Shown here one piece after another: positions 16,978 through 25,363 of a DNA stretch of 64,000 nt (positions within the stretch are counted from its first letter, which is position 1; every line of letters starts with the position of its first letter). The stretch is from Bacillota bacterium (lineage in GTDB: Bacteria; Bacillota; Clostridia; Acetivibrionales; DSM-1351): positions 1 to 64,000 of the forward strand of contig JAEXFI010000048.1 in the NCBI GenBank assembly GCA_023400235.1, in the 5' to 3' direction. Both the position numbers and the translations under genes were made by a program. The notes under the pieces are model-generated. The model was not told the DNA's origin. It saw only the letters and a list, made by a program, of their open reading frames with translations, and did no database searches.

Positions 16978-19900
16978 TTAAATAACCTCAACTTCGAAAC
17001 CGCTGTCAAGCTTCTCGATTTCCAGTGCAAAGGCCTCAATGGTAGGAGCTTTAAACAATATTCGTACTGATATATTGGCCGGAGCATTGAGAATTGCTTC
17101 GGTTCTGGTTACTATGTCCACCGCCTTCAGACTGTCTCCCCCCAAAGTAAAGAAGTTATCAAACCTGGACAGCCTCTCTCTGTTGAGAACCCCCTTCCAT
17201 ATTTCCCCTATCCGCACCTCCAATGGATTTTGAGGCGGTACATAAACTGCAGTATCCGTGTGTTCATTTAAGAGCCTCTGAATCTCCTTTTTGTTTGGCT
17301 TCCCATTGTCCAGTAACGGAATTCCTTCTGAAAAGCAGTAGGTTTCAGGTATCATATAGCCTGGCAAAAGCTTTTCCAATGCCCCTTTCAACGCCTCACG
17401 CCCCGGTTCGTCTTTTTCCTTTCCCACTACATATGCCGCCAGACAGCTGCCTCCTGCCTTTTTTGCAGCACACACAACCGCATCTGCAACTCCGGCAATT
17501 TTTTTTAAGGCGCTTTCAATTTCTCCTATTTCTATCCTGTAGCCCTTAATTTTTACCTGATTGTCCTTTCTGCCTAAGAACTCAATGGTGCCGTCCCTCC
17601 ATATCTTTCCTGAATCCCCTGTTTTATACCACCTAATGGTATCCGTAATAAATTTCTCCCGGGTCAGCACTTCATCCCCCCTGTAACCCTCGGCCACTCC
17701 TGCCCCTCCTATGCGCAGTTCTCCCCGAACGTACTCGGGGCATATTCTGTCCAGGTCATCCATGACTCTGTATATCTGATTTTCAAGTGGTTTCCCATAT
17801 GGAATGGATACCCAGCCTGAAGGTATTTTCCTGGGCACAATAAGATAATTTGACCAGATTGAGGCCTCTGTGGCTCCTCCCATGGCCGCCACAACAGAAT
17901 TCTCGCTTATATTGTAAAATCTTGAGGGCAGGTCAAGAGCTATCCAGTCTCCCGAAAGCATTGCCACTCTTATATTGACTTTTAGTCCCTTTCCCTCAGC
18001 CATGGTGACCAGCATATCAAACAGCATGGGTACCGAATTCCAGACACTTATGCCATAGTGTTCCATGAGGGAGAGCCACAAAGCAGGCTCCCTGGCACCG
18101 GCCTCCTCCAGCACCACCAGTCTGCCCCCGCAGGAAAGCATTCCAAACACATCGTATACCGACAGGTCGAAATCGATTGCCGAAACCATAAGCACAGAGT
18201 CCTCCCAGGTTATGCCGTACCTGCGGTTAACAGCCTCTATGGTATTGACCGCGCTGCCGTGGCAGATCTCAACTCCTTTGGGCACCCCGGTGCTGCCGGA
18301 GGTCATTATCACATATGCGCTGCTCTCCGGAGAAACCGGAACGGGCTGCTCCAGTGATGTTTCTTCTTTTGCTTCCTCCAGATTTATTATTCTTATTTCT
18401 TCACTATACAAATGCCAATCTCTGATTGTCCCCGTATCTGAAACAATATGGCTTATTCCTATTTGACCTACAATTTTCTCTCTTCTGGCCTCAGGCTGAT
18501 TAACCCCCACTGGAACATAAACCCCTCCTGAAAGCAGTATCCCCAGCATTGCATATATCTGACCGCAGCCCCTCGGAAGTGAAATCCCCACATAAGCTCC
18601 CTGCCTTACTCCTGACTTCACCAAAAGACCGGCTACAGCCATAGCCTTGCCATACAACTCACCGTAAGTAATTTCAGTTTTTGACATTCCATCAATGACA
18701 GCAACCCGTTCAGGTCTTCTGTGAACATTTATCAAAAAATTTGTTATAAGGGTTTTTCCAGGATAGCTGACTGGCAGGATTCCATGCAACTCTGCTGCTC
18801 TTTTCTCCAACTGCTTTCTGGGCAGCACGTCAAAAACGGCCTTCCAGTTCTCTGCCTCCCCCAATTTCTTTACCAGCTCCACAAGGGCGTTGAACATATC
18901 CTCCACCATACCCTCTGGAAACAATTCATCAACAGCGTCCCAGCACAATATAAGAGCACCGTCCCTTACATAGGTTTGAAAATCCAGCCATACCTGCGGC
19001 GTCTGGGATACCATATAGCTTATATCTCCAAATACCTCCCTGGACAAGCCGGATTCAAGAGGACTGTCAATATTGCAGGCAAAAACCACAGGGGCCGCAA
19101 AGCCAGGGCCGCCCATAGCTTTATAAATGTCCCTTTGAACATTTACTCCCGAATAGCTGCTGTGGGCCACATTCTCCAAAAATGTGCTCCTTACCCTGTG
19201 CAGGGTGTCTATAAAGGCCTCGTCTCCTTTTCTGTGAAAATCCAGCAGCAGAAGATTTGTAAAGTCGGCAACCATAGTCCTGATAGCTTCATTTTCAATA
19301 TTCCGGTTAAACAGCGGAATATTAATAAAAAAGGAAGCCTGGTTGCACCACCGTTCCAGTATGAGCCCATAGCAGGTCAGCAGGCACATGGAGGGAGTTG
19401 CCTTATGTCCTGAGGCTATGCGTCTGATCTTGCTCCAGACTTCCTTGTCTATAATATATTGTCTTCTGCTGAATCTTGTTTCAGATATAAGTTCCGGTTT
19501 CTTTGCCAGAGGAATACCAGGTATCTCCAGGTTCAACCCGGATAATTTATTTTCCCAGAATTTTTTAGACTCATAAAACTCCCTGTCACATATTTCATTT
19601 TTTTTATTCACTATGTAATCCTGAAAGGTGTATGCGGCTTGCGGATGAAATTCCTTTCCCGTATAGGCCTCCGCCAGCTGGTGAAGGATGATGCCAAGAC
19701 TTGTCACGTCAGCCACAAGCAAATCCACATCTAAAAACATTCTGGTTTTATCACTGGGCAAAAGGGCCAGTGAAAGGCCTGCAACTTCACCCTTTTCAAC
19801 CTTCAGCTTTCTATGGGACAATTCTTCTCTTAATGCAAGCAGCTCCTTTTCGGCAGCGCTCTGAGGCAGCCTGCTGAAATCATGTACTGCCATTTCCCGG

Positions 19901-20409
19901 GAATAGGGTGACGGCATTATTATCTGCTTTCCAGTTTCCAGGAATTTGGCCCTGAGCATGGGATGATAGTCCAAAAGGGTGTTCCAGGCCTTTTTCAGTC
20001 TTTCACCGTCAATCCTTTCACCGTCTATTTCCAGGTAGGCATGACAGCCCACACCCCCTAAAGGCTGTTCATCGTCCCTTCCCACAAAATAAGCGTATTG
20101 AACATCTGTCAATTCAAACTCACTGTTTTCAATAGTCTTGATGATTTCCTGCCGCTTTCTGTCCTGACTTATTCCGGAGGAGTGTATGATTTTTGCCCAC
20201 TCCTCCAGGGTGGGCTTTTCAATCAAGACGGAAAACGGAATCCTAAGCCCATATTTTCTCAAATGGTTTGAAATCTGCATTATCATGATGGAGCTTAAAC
20301 CCCCTTCAATCAAATTTATATTTTCACTTACCTCGGGAAGAGACAGCAGCTCCTCCACTTTTCTATGTACAAAAGCAACAGCTCCTGTCTTTAAATCCTC
20401 ATTTGTCAT
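16978..20409 (-). CDS. NRPS ArCP-Cy-A-PCP, PchE-like without epimerase
   Basis: An 1143-aa synthetase. Residues 1-78 form an aryl carrier protein (EGGLSSIMIM, probable phosphopantetheine Ser40). Residues ~95-530 are a heterocyclisation domain with DxxxxDxxS (Asp229, Asp234, Ser237). The adenylation domain (~550-1010) shows MTSGSTGVPKG, GGATEASIWS, YKTGD and KIKGYRIE. The C-terminal PCP has Ser1093 in LGGDSLK. Salicylate is loaded on the ArCP by the upstream ligase; the Cy domain then condenses and cyclises Cys to hydroxyphenyl-thiazoline. PchE (about 1438 aa) carries an MT-like epimerase stuffed into its A domain; here the A domain runs straight through, which accounts for the shorter length. 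Cys specificity is inferred from the pathway. The gene starts 13 bases after the ligase stop. Confidence 0.9.
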   Translation of the reverse strand: MTNEDLKTGAVAFVHRKVEELLSLPEVSENINLIEGGLSSIMIMQISNHLRKYGLRIPFSVLIEKPTLEEWAKIIHSSGISQDRKRQEIIKTIENSEFELTDVQYAYFVGRDDEQPLGGVGCHAYLEIDGERIDGERLKKAWNTLLDYHPMLRAKFLETGKQIIMPSPYSREMAVHDFSRLPQSAAEKELLALREELSHRKLKVEKGEVAGLSLALLPSDKTRMFLDVDLLVADVTSLGIILHQLAEAYTGKEFHPQAAYTFQDYIVNKKNEICDREFYESKKFWENKLSGLNLEIPGIPLAKKPELISETRFSRRQYIIDKEVWSKIRRIASGHKATPSMCLLTCYGLILERWCNQASFFINIPLFNRNIENEAIRTMVADFTNLLLLDFHRKGDEAFIDTLHRVRSTFLENVAHSSYSGVNVQRDIYKAMGGPGFAAPVVFACNIDSPLESGLSREVFGDISYMVSQTPQVWLDFQTYVRDGALILCWDAVDELFPEGMVEDMFNALVELVKKLGEAENWKAVFDVLPRKQLEKRAAELHGILPVSYPGKTLITNFLINVHRRPERVAVIDGMSKTEITYGELYGKAMAVAGLLVKSGVRQGAYVGISLPRGCGQIYAMLGILLSGGVYVPVGVNQPEARREKIVGQIGISHIVSDTGTIRDWHLYSEEIRIINLEEAKEETSLEQPVPVSPESSAYVIMTSGSTGVPKGVEICHGSAVNTIEAVNRRYGITWEDSVLMVSAIDFDLSVYDVFGMLSCGGRLVVLEEAGAREPALWLSLMEHYGISVWNSVPMLFDMLVTMAEGKGLKVNIRVAMLSGDWIALDLPSRFYNISENSVVAAMGGATEASIWSNYLIVPRKIPSGWVSIPYGKPLENQIYRVMDDLDRICPEYVRGELRIGGAGVAEGYRGDEVLTREKFITDTIRWYKTGDSGKIWRDGTIEFLGRKDNQVKIKGYRIEIGEIESALKKIAGVADAVVCAAKKAGGSCLAAYVVGKEKDEPGREALKGALEKLLPGYMIPETYCFSEGIPLLDNGKPNKKEIQRLLNEHTDTAVYVPPQNPLEVRIGEIWKGVLNRERLSRFDNFFTLGGDSLKAVDIVTRTEAILNAPANISVRILFKAPTIEAFALEIEKLDSGFEVEVI

Positions 20410-20422
20410 TGAAAGCCCTCCC

Positions 20423-22018
20423 TTACAGCCTTTCCCCCAATTCTCTCAATCTGCTCCTGTCTATTTTCCCAACGCTTGTTAGCGGCCAATTGCCAATATA
20501 GACAACCTGGTCAGGCAGTTTGAAGGCCGCTGCTCCCATGTCTGCCAGAAAGGTTCTGATATCATTGAGATTCATGATTTCAGAACCCTCCAATATGAAT
20601 GCACAGATTTTTTCTCCCAGCAGCTTATCCTTGATTCCAACCACTTGAACCTCACTTATCAACTCATTTTTCAGCAGAAGTTCCTCTATTTCCGACGGAG
20701 TTATTTTTTCTCCGGCCCTGTTTATCATTTCGGTCATTCTTCCTGCCACCTGATAATTGCCGTCCTTTAACCTCCTTGCCCTATCCCCCGTCCTGAAAAA
20801 GCATTCCTGGGATATACGCTCCTTATTGATTTCCTCAAGGCTGTAATACCCGTAAATGGTATAGGCACCTCTCACAAGCAGCTCCCCGTACTCCTCCTCC
20901 CGCACCTCCAGGCCCCTCTCATCCACTATTAAAACTTCGTCATAGGGGGATATGGGTTTTCCCTGAGTGTGGTATCTCACATAGTCACTGTCCTCTAAAC
21001 CGGTACAGCAAATCAGGCCTTCAGCAATTCCAAATATTTGCTGCAGCCTGCAATTGAAAGCCTTCTCCACCCTTTCTGCCAAGTGGGGATCAAGTACGGA
21101 CCCTCCTACCTGTATCACCTCAAGAGAAGATAAATCATAAGCTTCGCCCATTTCCAGAAATTCAATGCACATACTGGCCATTGCAGGCACCAGTCCTGTT
21201 ATGGTGACTTTTTCCTCCTCAATTAACGGGATTATTTCATCCGGACTTGTGATACTGCATATTACTACCCTGCCTCCGGCAGTAAAGGTGCCCATTAACC
21301 CAGGACAGCCCAGAGGAAAGTTATGGGCGATGGGCAGTGCTGCCAGGTATACCGAGCGTGATGTCAGCCGGCATCTCTCCGCTGTTTTCCCTGCCACGTA
21401 CAAATAGTCTGCATGCCTGCGGGGAATGAGCTTGGGTATGCCCGTAGTCCCTCCTGAAAGCAGAAACAGGCCTATATCCTCCGAGTTCACTGCCGCTGCT
21501 TCTAAAAAACCGTCCTCTGTCCGCAGCTCCTGGAATGACACAAATTCCGAATTATCTCCAATCACAATAACTATCAGTTCTTTACATGTCACACTCAGAA
21601 TCTCCCTGGTCATTTCTCTGTAATCAAAACCCAAATATCTGTCTTTTATGATATAACCCCTGGCATCTGATTTTTCCAGAATACCTTTAATCTCTGTTTT
21701 TCTTTGGGCAGTCAGGGCCATGACGGGGATTATCCCAGCCTTGAAAAGGGCAAATATGGCAACGATGAATTCTATGGAGTTGGGAATTTGCAGCACTACC
21801 TTATCTCCCCTTTTAAACCCGGTGCTTAGGAAGCCCTTTGCCATGCACTCTGCCTCCTTCTCCAACTGCCCATAGGTAAGCTGTCTTCCATTTTCAGTAA
21901 CAGCTGTATTCTCACCGTATATTTGACTCCAATGGGTCAGTGCACCGCCTAAAGTAACCTGCTCCCATACCCTCTCCCTGTAAAACTGCTCCAGTCTGTT
22001 TTTAATCTCCATGTTCAT
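20423..22018 (-). CDS. Salicyl-AMP ligase (PchD/YbtE/EntE family)
   Basis: A 531-aa stand-alone adenylation enzyme that activates an aryl acid and loads it on the aryl carrier domain encoded next. Core motifs are LLSGGTTGIPKLIPR, FGIAEGL, FRTGDRA and TPSEIEELL, ending with the catalytic Lys in SVGKIDRSRL. The aryl-pocket segment reads HNFPLGCPG. Dihydroxybenzoate enzymes usually have Ser where this has Cys, while salicylate enzymes have Cys, so salicylate is favoured, in line with the salicylate synthase in the cluster. The ATG at 22018 has GGAGG 7 bases upstream. It is the first gene of the operon, with a ~230-base leader. Confidence 0.92.
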   Translation of the reverse strand: MNMEIKNRLEQFYRERVWEQVTLGGALTHWSQIYGENTAVTENGRQLTYGQLEKEAECMAKGFLSTGFKRGDKVVLQIPNSIEFIVAIFALFKAGIIPVMALTAQRKTEIKGILEKSDARGYIIKDRYLGFDYREMTREILSVTCKELIVIVIGDNSEFVSFQELRTEDGFLEAAAVNSEDIGLFLLSGGTTGIPKLIPRRHADYLYVAGKTAERCRLTSRSVYLAALPIAHNFPLGCPGLMGTFTAGGRVVICSITSPDEIIPLIEEEKVTITGLVPAMASMCIEFLEMGEAYDLSSLEVIQVGGSVLDPHLAERVEKAFNCRLQQIFGIAEGLICCTGLEDSDYVRYHTQGKPISPYDEVLIVDERGLEVREEEYGELLVRGAYTIYGYYSLEEINKERISQECFFRTGDRARRLKDGNYQVAGRMTEMINRAGEKITPSEIEELLLKNELISEVQVVGIKDKLLGEKICAFILEGSEIMNLNDIRTFLADMGAAAFKLPDQVVYIGNWPLTSVGKIDRSRLRELGERL

Positions 22019-22251
22019 AGCTTATCCTCCGGAATATTTATGAAAGTATACCCTTGTAAAACTCTTATGGGTGAATTAAGGCAAAGTATTATAGATTTCT
22101 ATTGAAACACTGTTTCATTATGGGAATTATCAACCCTCTGTATGAATGCCTGAACGACTACAAGGGTTTGACTTATCAGGCAGTGTTCTTACAGTTTTCC
22201 CGTGGTTAGCAATAACTAACCGAACGTGGTTAGCTATTGCTAACTTCTGCT
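22019..22251 (-). promoter_or_regulatory. 5' leader of the metallophore operon
   Basis: About 230 transcribed bases between the promoter and the first gene. They hold two operator dyads at the upstream end, a GAAAC/GTTTC hairpin near 22110, and an inverted pair ACCCTTGTA/TACAAGGGT at 22050-22058 and 22159-22167 that could close a large loop. No known riboswitch class is recognised. Confidence 0.4.
22205..22244 (-). promoter_or_regulatory. Twin operator-like dyads of the metallophore promoter
   Basis: Two 16-bp dyads: GTTAGC-AATA-ACTAAC (22205-22220) and GTTAGC-TATT-GCTAAC (22229-22244), centres 24 bp apart, each preceded by GTG. They begin eight bases downstream of the -10 box, a position where a bound repressor would block initiation. 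The half-words resemble DtxR/IdeR sites, but the spacing differs, and the cluster's own TetR protein is an equally good candidate. Confidence 0.7.
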
Positions 22252-22280
22252 ATTGTATCATCAATAATATACCATTTCAA
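22252..22280 (-). promoter_or_regulatory. Sigma-A promoter of the metallophore operon
   Basis: On the minus strand, TTGAAA (22275-22280), a 17-base spacer and TACAAT (22252-22257). The upstream region is strongly AT-rich. It is the best promoter match in the cluster. Confidence 0.75.
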
Positions 22281-22335
22281 TAGGTTATTTGAATATTTTT
22301 CAATATTTTTCTAATATTAGTGGTCTGTAATACCT

Positions 22336-22400
22336 AAAAGTCACATATTGCCGCCGGTTAAATTCTGAGCAGAATTTCGTTGTGGTTCTTGCCAATTACA
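22336..22400 (+). repeat. Dispersed repeat matching 61526-61591 in inverse orientation
   Basis: AAAAGTCACATATTGCC, then three differing bases, then GGTTAAATTCTG and AATTTCGTTGT are shared with the complement of 61526-61591; AATTAC further on is also kept. It lies between the Tlp terminator and the metallophore promoter. Confidence 0.65.
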
Positions 22401-22402
22401 TT

Positions 22403-22453
22403 AAAAACACCTCCACAATGATGACCAATAAAGGCCAAATCATTATGGAGGTG
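22403..22453 (-). terminator. Terminator of the spore protein gene
   Basis: Minus-strand hairpin with 15-base arms (CACCTCCATAATGAT and ATCATTGTGGAGGTG, one mismatch) followed by TTTTT. It starts 20 bases after the tlp stop codon. Confidence 0.85.
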
Positions 22454-22473
22454 CTAACATTGAAATATTCCAC

Positions 22474-22701
22474 TTACAAGCTTTTTTTCTTGTGCTGGGC
22501 CTCTTCCCTTATTTCTTCACGCATACCCTGCAAAGCATCTCTTCTTCTGTCATTTTTTTCTTCAAGCTCATTTTTCATTTTCCTGTCATCTGTCTTTTCA
22601 AGCAATTCTTCGGCAGCTTCCATATTTCTTATTGTATGATTGATGTTAAACTGTATTCTATCTGCGTTATTACTCCTGTCATCAGGTTTTGGCCTGTTCA
22701 T
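22474..22701 (-). CDS. tlp: Small acid-soluble spore protein Tlp
   Basis: A 75-aa, highly charged helical protein. It shows the Tlp family pattern: NRPKPDDRSNNADRIQ at the N-terminus, NTIRNMEAAEELL-like middle and EKNDRRRDALQGMREEIREEA near the C-terminus. Tlp proteins accumulate in the forespore core of Bacillus and Clostridium under sporulation sigma control. This is the most direct sign in the window that the organism forms spores. The start has AAGGAG upstream and a strong terminator follows. I do not see a reliable sigma-G promoter by eye. Confidence 0.92.
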   Translation of the reverse strand: MNRPKPDDRSNNADRIQFNINHTIRNMEAAEELLEKTDDRKMKNELEEKNDRRRDALQGMREEIREEAQHKKKSL

Positions 22702-22717
22702 TTTTCATCTCTCCTTT

Positions 22718-23068
22718 TCAGCTTTCGTGAATTTTGATTTCAACAGCTCCGGATTGTTCCATTACTGATTTTACTTCCTGTGCCTTGTGCCTGGCCGCAT
22801 TTACATAGACCACGATGCCGGCGTCCTCATGAAAATCACTGAGCTCATTGACACTTTCCACAAAGGCTTCCAGCTGCCCCGGATCATCCTGATCCGATTT
22901 GAATACGGCACTGGTCTGGTTATCCTTTACATCATTTCTCATGCTTTGAAACTTTTCTTCATCCATAGCGCTGATAATCATATCCCTACGCTGAATACCG
23001 CTGTTTTTAAGAGAATCCACCAGGCCGCCCACCTGTCCCGGGTCAAGGAATCTACCAATAATATGAAT
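22718..23068 (-). CDS. Small uncharacterised cytoplasmic protein, probable ATT start
   Basis: About 116 aa, acidic and without membrane segments. I do not recognise the family. The first ATG/GTG/TTG in frame is GTG at 23032, but it has no ribosome site and would drop a well-formed N-terminus (HIIGRFLDPGQV). A perfect AAGGAGGG (23075-23082) lies six bases before an in-frame ATT at 23066-23068, so an ATT start is proposed. The sequence alternates strands and helices (VVYVNAARHKAQEV), like general stress or spore-associated small proteins; this is only an impression. It is followed 16 bases later by tlp, which suggests co-transcription. A sequencing error (ATG read as ATT) is the alternative. 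Confidence 0.6.
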   Translation of the reverse strand: MHIIGRFLDPGQVGGLVDSLKNSGIQRRDMIISAMDEEKFQSMRNDVKDNQTSAVFKSDQDDPGQLEAFVESVNELSDFHEDAGIVVYVNAARHKAQEVKSVMEQSGAVEIKIHES

Positions 23069-23181
23069 AAAAATCCCTCCTTGAACTGCTTAAGTTTTTT
23101 CATTCTTTTATATTTTGTCCTAATAACAATTAAGTAGTCAGGAAAAATTTTTTTATAAAAAACCTGAAAAACTCATTGTCA

Positions 23182-23856
23182 TTACAGGTGGAATCTGCGG
23201 GTAATTTCATTCTTGAACTTTTTGTTTGCAAAAATCAACATTCCTATTACTGTCAAAATTGAATATAAGGCAGATACCGCAGCAGCCCACAAAATGTCGG
23301 CTATACCTGTCCAGTACAGAAGGACAGGCAAAAATCCCAGAAAAATCATAGCTAGAATATAGCTTGCATATTCTCTCCAGAGCATTTTCTTTCTAAGGAT
23401 GATTATGGTATTTATTAAAGTACCTGCTATAAATAAATATGGTATCACAATATTGACCGACCACCGGTAAAAGCCTGAAAGAATATCTATAATAAACAGC
23501 AAACCAGATATGCTGCATATCTGGAGGAGTATCTTCATGCCGGTGTGCATCCTTGACAGTATGGTATTGTTTATCAGAAGGAGCAGGTACATGATCGGGC
23601 CTGCAACAAATAGAAACCACGGATTTTCAAGCCCTGCCAAGGCGTTTACCAGCAAACTGATACTGATAACCGTAATGGAAACAAACAGGTATATCTTTTT
23701 GACCATGCCCTTTCCGGTACTGGCTTCTGAAGGCTTATAAGCAGGATACCATTCATTTTCACAGGTATCCTGCAATTCTCCTGCCGATTTATTACACAAT
23801 GGACACTTACCAGCATTTTCGTATATATAAATACCGCATTGCCTGCACTTATTCAT
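23182..23856 (-). CDS. Zinc-ribbon membrane protein (DUF6320-like)
   Basis: A 224-aa protein. The first 25 residues are a zinc ribbon with two CxxC pairs (CRQCG and CPLCN); a ~30-residue linker and about six membrane helices follow. It fits the DUF6320 family, which I recall as a neighbour of alcohol-acetyltransferase-like proteins. Its ATG overlaps the stop of such a gene (ATGA, 23853-23856), so the two are translationally coupled and probably work together at the membrane. The function is unknown. Confidence 0.7.
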   Translation of the reverse strand: MNKCRQCGIYIYENAGKCPLCNKSAGELQDTCENEWYPAYKPSEASTGKGMVKKIYLFVSITVISISLLVNALAGLENPWFLFVAGPIMYLLLLINNTILSRMHTGMKILLQICSISGLLFIIDILSGFYRWSVNIVIPYLFIAGTLINTIIILRKKMLWREYASYILAMIFLGFLPVLLYWTGIADILWAAAVSALYSILTVIGMLIFANKKFKNEITRRFHL

Positions 23857-25124
23857 AAGCTTTTACCCCACTTGTTTGAATATACTTTTATTTCAAGTCC
23901 GCTTTTCAGTGCGAGAAAGCTGAAAAAGCTCCTTATGGTGCCGGGGTCCATAATTGTTCGGGAAAAGGTTACCGTCAGGCTGTCGTTTACAGTACAAACT
24001 CCACAGTTTATAGGGCTTTTCCTGGTAGGATAAATGATTGCTTCCATTTGTCTTACATATTTGCACATGGAACCGGGCAGTCTTGTATTACCAAGGTTTG
24101 AGAGTGTAATGGTCTTCGCATTCTCTCCAAAATTTTCAAAGCCGTATCTCATAAAAATATTTTTGATGAAGACCGGAACAAATCGAGCAATAAGCATTTT
24201 TTCCAGCTTAATATTGCTTAACATCACATTATTTAAGTTATTCTTCCTGGTTTTTTCTCTTAATTCTGCCGATACTGCCGTTAATATTTTTTCAAAGGTC
24301 AGTTCATCACTGGGCATGATGCCCACATTGACAATTGTAAAAAAGTTCCTCAGGGTTTTTGAAGGAAAAATCTTTCGTAAATTCACAGGTATGGTAACTG
24401 TAATCGGTTTACTGTAAATGCCGTATTTCATATTTTGGGAGTAGATTGAATGGATCAGAACCGCGGTCAGATATTCCGTAATAGTTGCGTTGCTTGCTTT
24501 GGCTATGGCATTTAATACAGATGCACTCATAACCCCATGGGTAGTATGGGTTCCAAAGGGTTCCAGCAGTGTACCTTCAATATGAAAAGCCCTCTGTTCA
24601 CTTTGTCTTTTAGCCTGTACAGGCTGATAATACTTTAAGAAGCTGTCCTCCATTTCATACCCGTTTGGATGTTCGTCGGGATGCAGGATCAAGCCCTCGT
24701 CCTCCATAGCCTTGCCACAAAGACACAGATATTGGTATCCCAGCGTCTTAAGAAATTCTACAGCACCGGTCCCATCGGTGAGAGAATGAAAAATTTCAAC
24801 TGATATTCTGCAATTATAGTACAGCACTCTGATGAGATACCCGTTATTTTCTTCTGCCTTCAACGGATAGCAGGGATATTGTTCTTCCTCCATTACCAGC
24901 AGCCTTTTATCATTTTGGTCAAGAAAGTCCCAGAAAACACCTTGCAAAAGCCTTACTGCCAGGGTGGGGAATCTTTTTATAACAATATCCACCGCAGTCT
25001 GCAGAAGGTCTTTTTGAACCGGTTCCGTCATTATCATCGCAACTCTGAAAATTGATGTGTTTGATTTGTTTGAAACCGATCTGAATATTTTACCTGCATT
25101 GTCTATTTTAAACCATCTGTCCAT
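23853..25124 (-). CDS. Alcohol acetyltransferase / condensation-domain-like acyltransferase
   Basis: A 423-aa protein of the CoA-dependent acyltransferase superfamily. The catalytic HxxxDG-type motif is EIFHSLTDGTGAVEF near residue 115; a later segment NLGNTRLPG matches the conserved N-x-G region. The length and single-domain layout fit AATase-like proteins rather than an NRPS condensation domain; no carrier or adenylation domain is nearby in this operon. The ATG at 25124 has GGAG seven bases upstream and is preferred over 25136. It is coupled by an ATGA overlap to the DUF6320-like membrane protein. A role in esterifying a lipid or alcohol is inference; the substrate is unknown. Confidence 0.75.
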   Translation of the reverse strand: MDRWFKIDNAGKIFRSVSNKSNTSIFRVAMIMTEPVQKDLLQTAVDIVIKRFPTLAVRLLQGVFWDFLDQNDKRLLVMEEEQYPCYPLKAEENNGYLIRVLYYNCRISVEIFHSLTDGTGAVEFLKTLGYQYLCLCGKAMEDEGLILHPDEHPNGYEMEDSFLKYYQPVQAKRQSEQRAFHIEGTLLEPFGTHTTHGVMSASVLNAIAKASNATITEYLTAVLIHSIYSQNMKYGIYSKPITVTIPVNLRKIFPSKTLRNFFTIVNVGIMPSDELTFEKILTAVSAELREKTRKNNLNNVMLSNIKLEKMLIARFVPVFIKNIFMRYGFENFGENAKTITLSNLGNTRLPGSMCKYVRQMEAIIYPTRKSPINCGVCTVNDSLTVTFSRTIMDPGTIRSFFSFLALKSGLEIKVYSNKWGKSL

Positions 25125-25160
25125 ATACATCTCCATGAGTTTTATACTTTATAATATAAA

Positions 25161-25243
25161 AGTCAATTACTGTCAGCTCAAAACCCACAGATTGGGGTTT
25201 AGGCCAAAGCTCAAGAAACACGAAGCTTTCAACCGTAATTAAC
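25161..25243. repeat. MITE-like element, short copy
   Basis: 83 bases bounded by AGTCAATTAC and the imperfect complement GTAATTAACC. It shares AGTCAATTACT, TTGGGGTTTAGGCCAAAGC-like and CAACCGTAATT blocks with the larger element at 61378-61533. It has no coding capacity. Confidence 0.5.
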
Positions 25244-25363
25244 CTTATGAGGTTATATGCTCAAGATTTCCTCAATCATCTATATTATACCGCAAGGAGA
25301 AGCACTCTGTCTGAAAAGTCTTTTCTTGGCTTTACACAGAATAGTACAATAGAAGGTGTAAGG

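Noticed and set aside
18721..19413. 230-aa plus-strand frame
   Set aside because: Antisense to the heterocyclisation domain of the first NRPS; no features of its own.
2303..22244. Fur box or confirmed DtxR site for the cluster dyads
   Set aside because: The words do not match the Fur consensus, and the half-site spacing differs from DtxR/IdeR. Left as an unassigned operator.
22718..23032. GTG at 23032 as start of the small protein
   Set aside because: It has no ribosome site, and a perfect AAGGAGGG lies further upstream in front of an in-frame ATT.
23853..25124. NRPS condensation domain (HSLTDG)
   Set aside because: Single-domain protein of AATase length, without carrier or adenylation partners in its operon.
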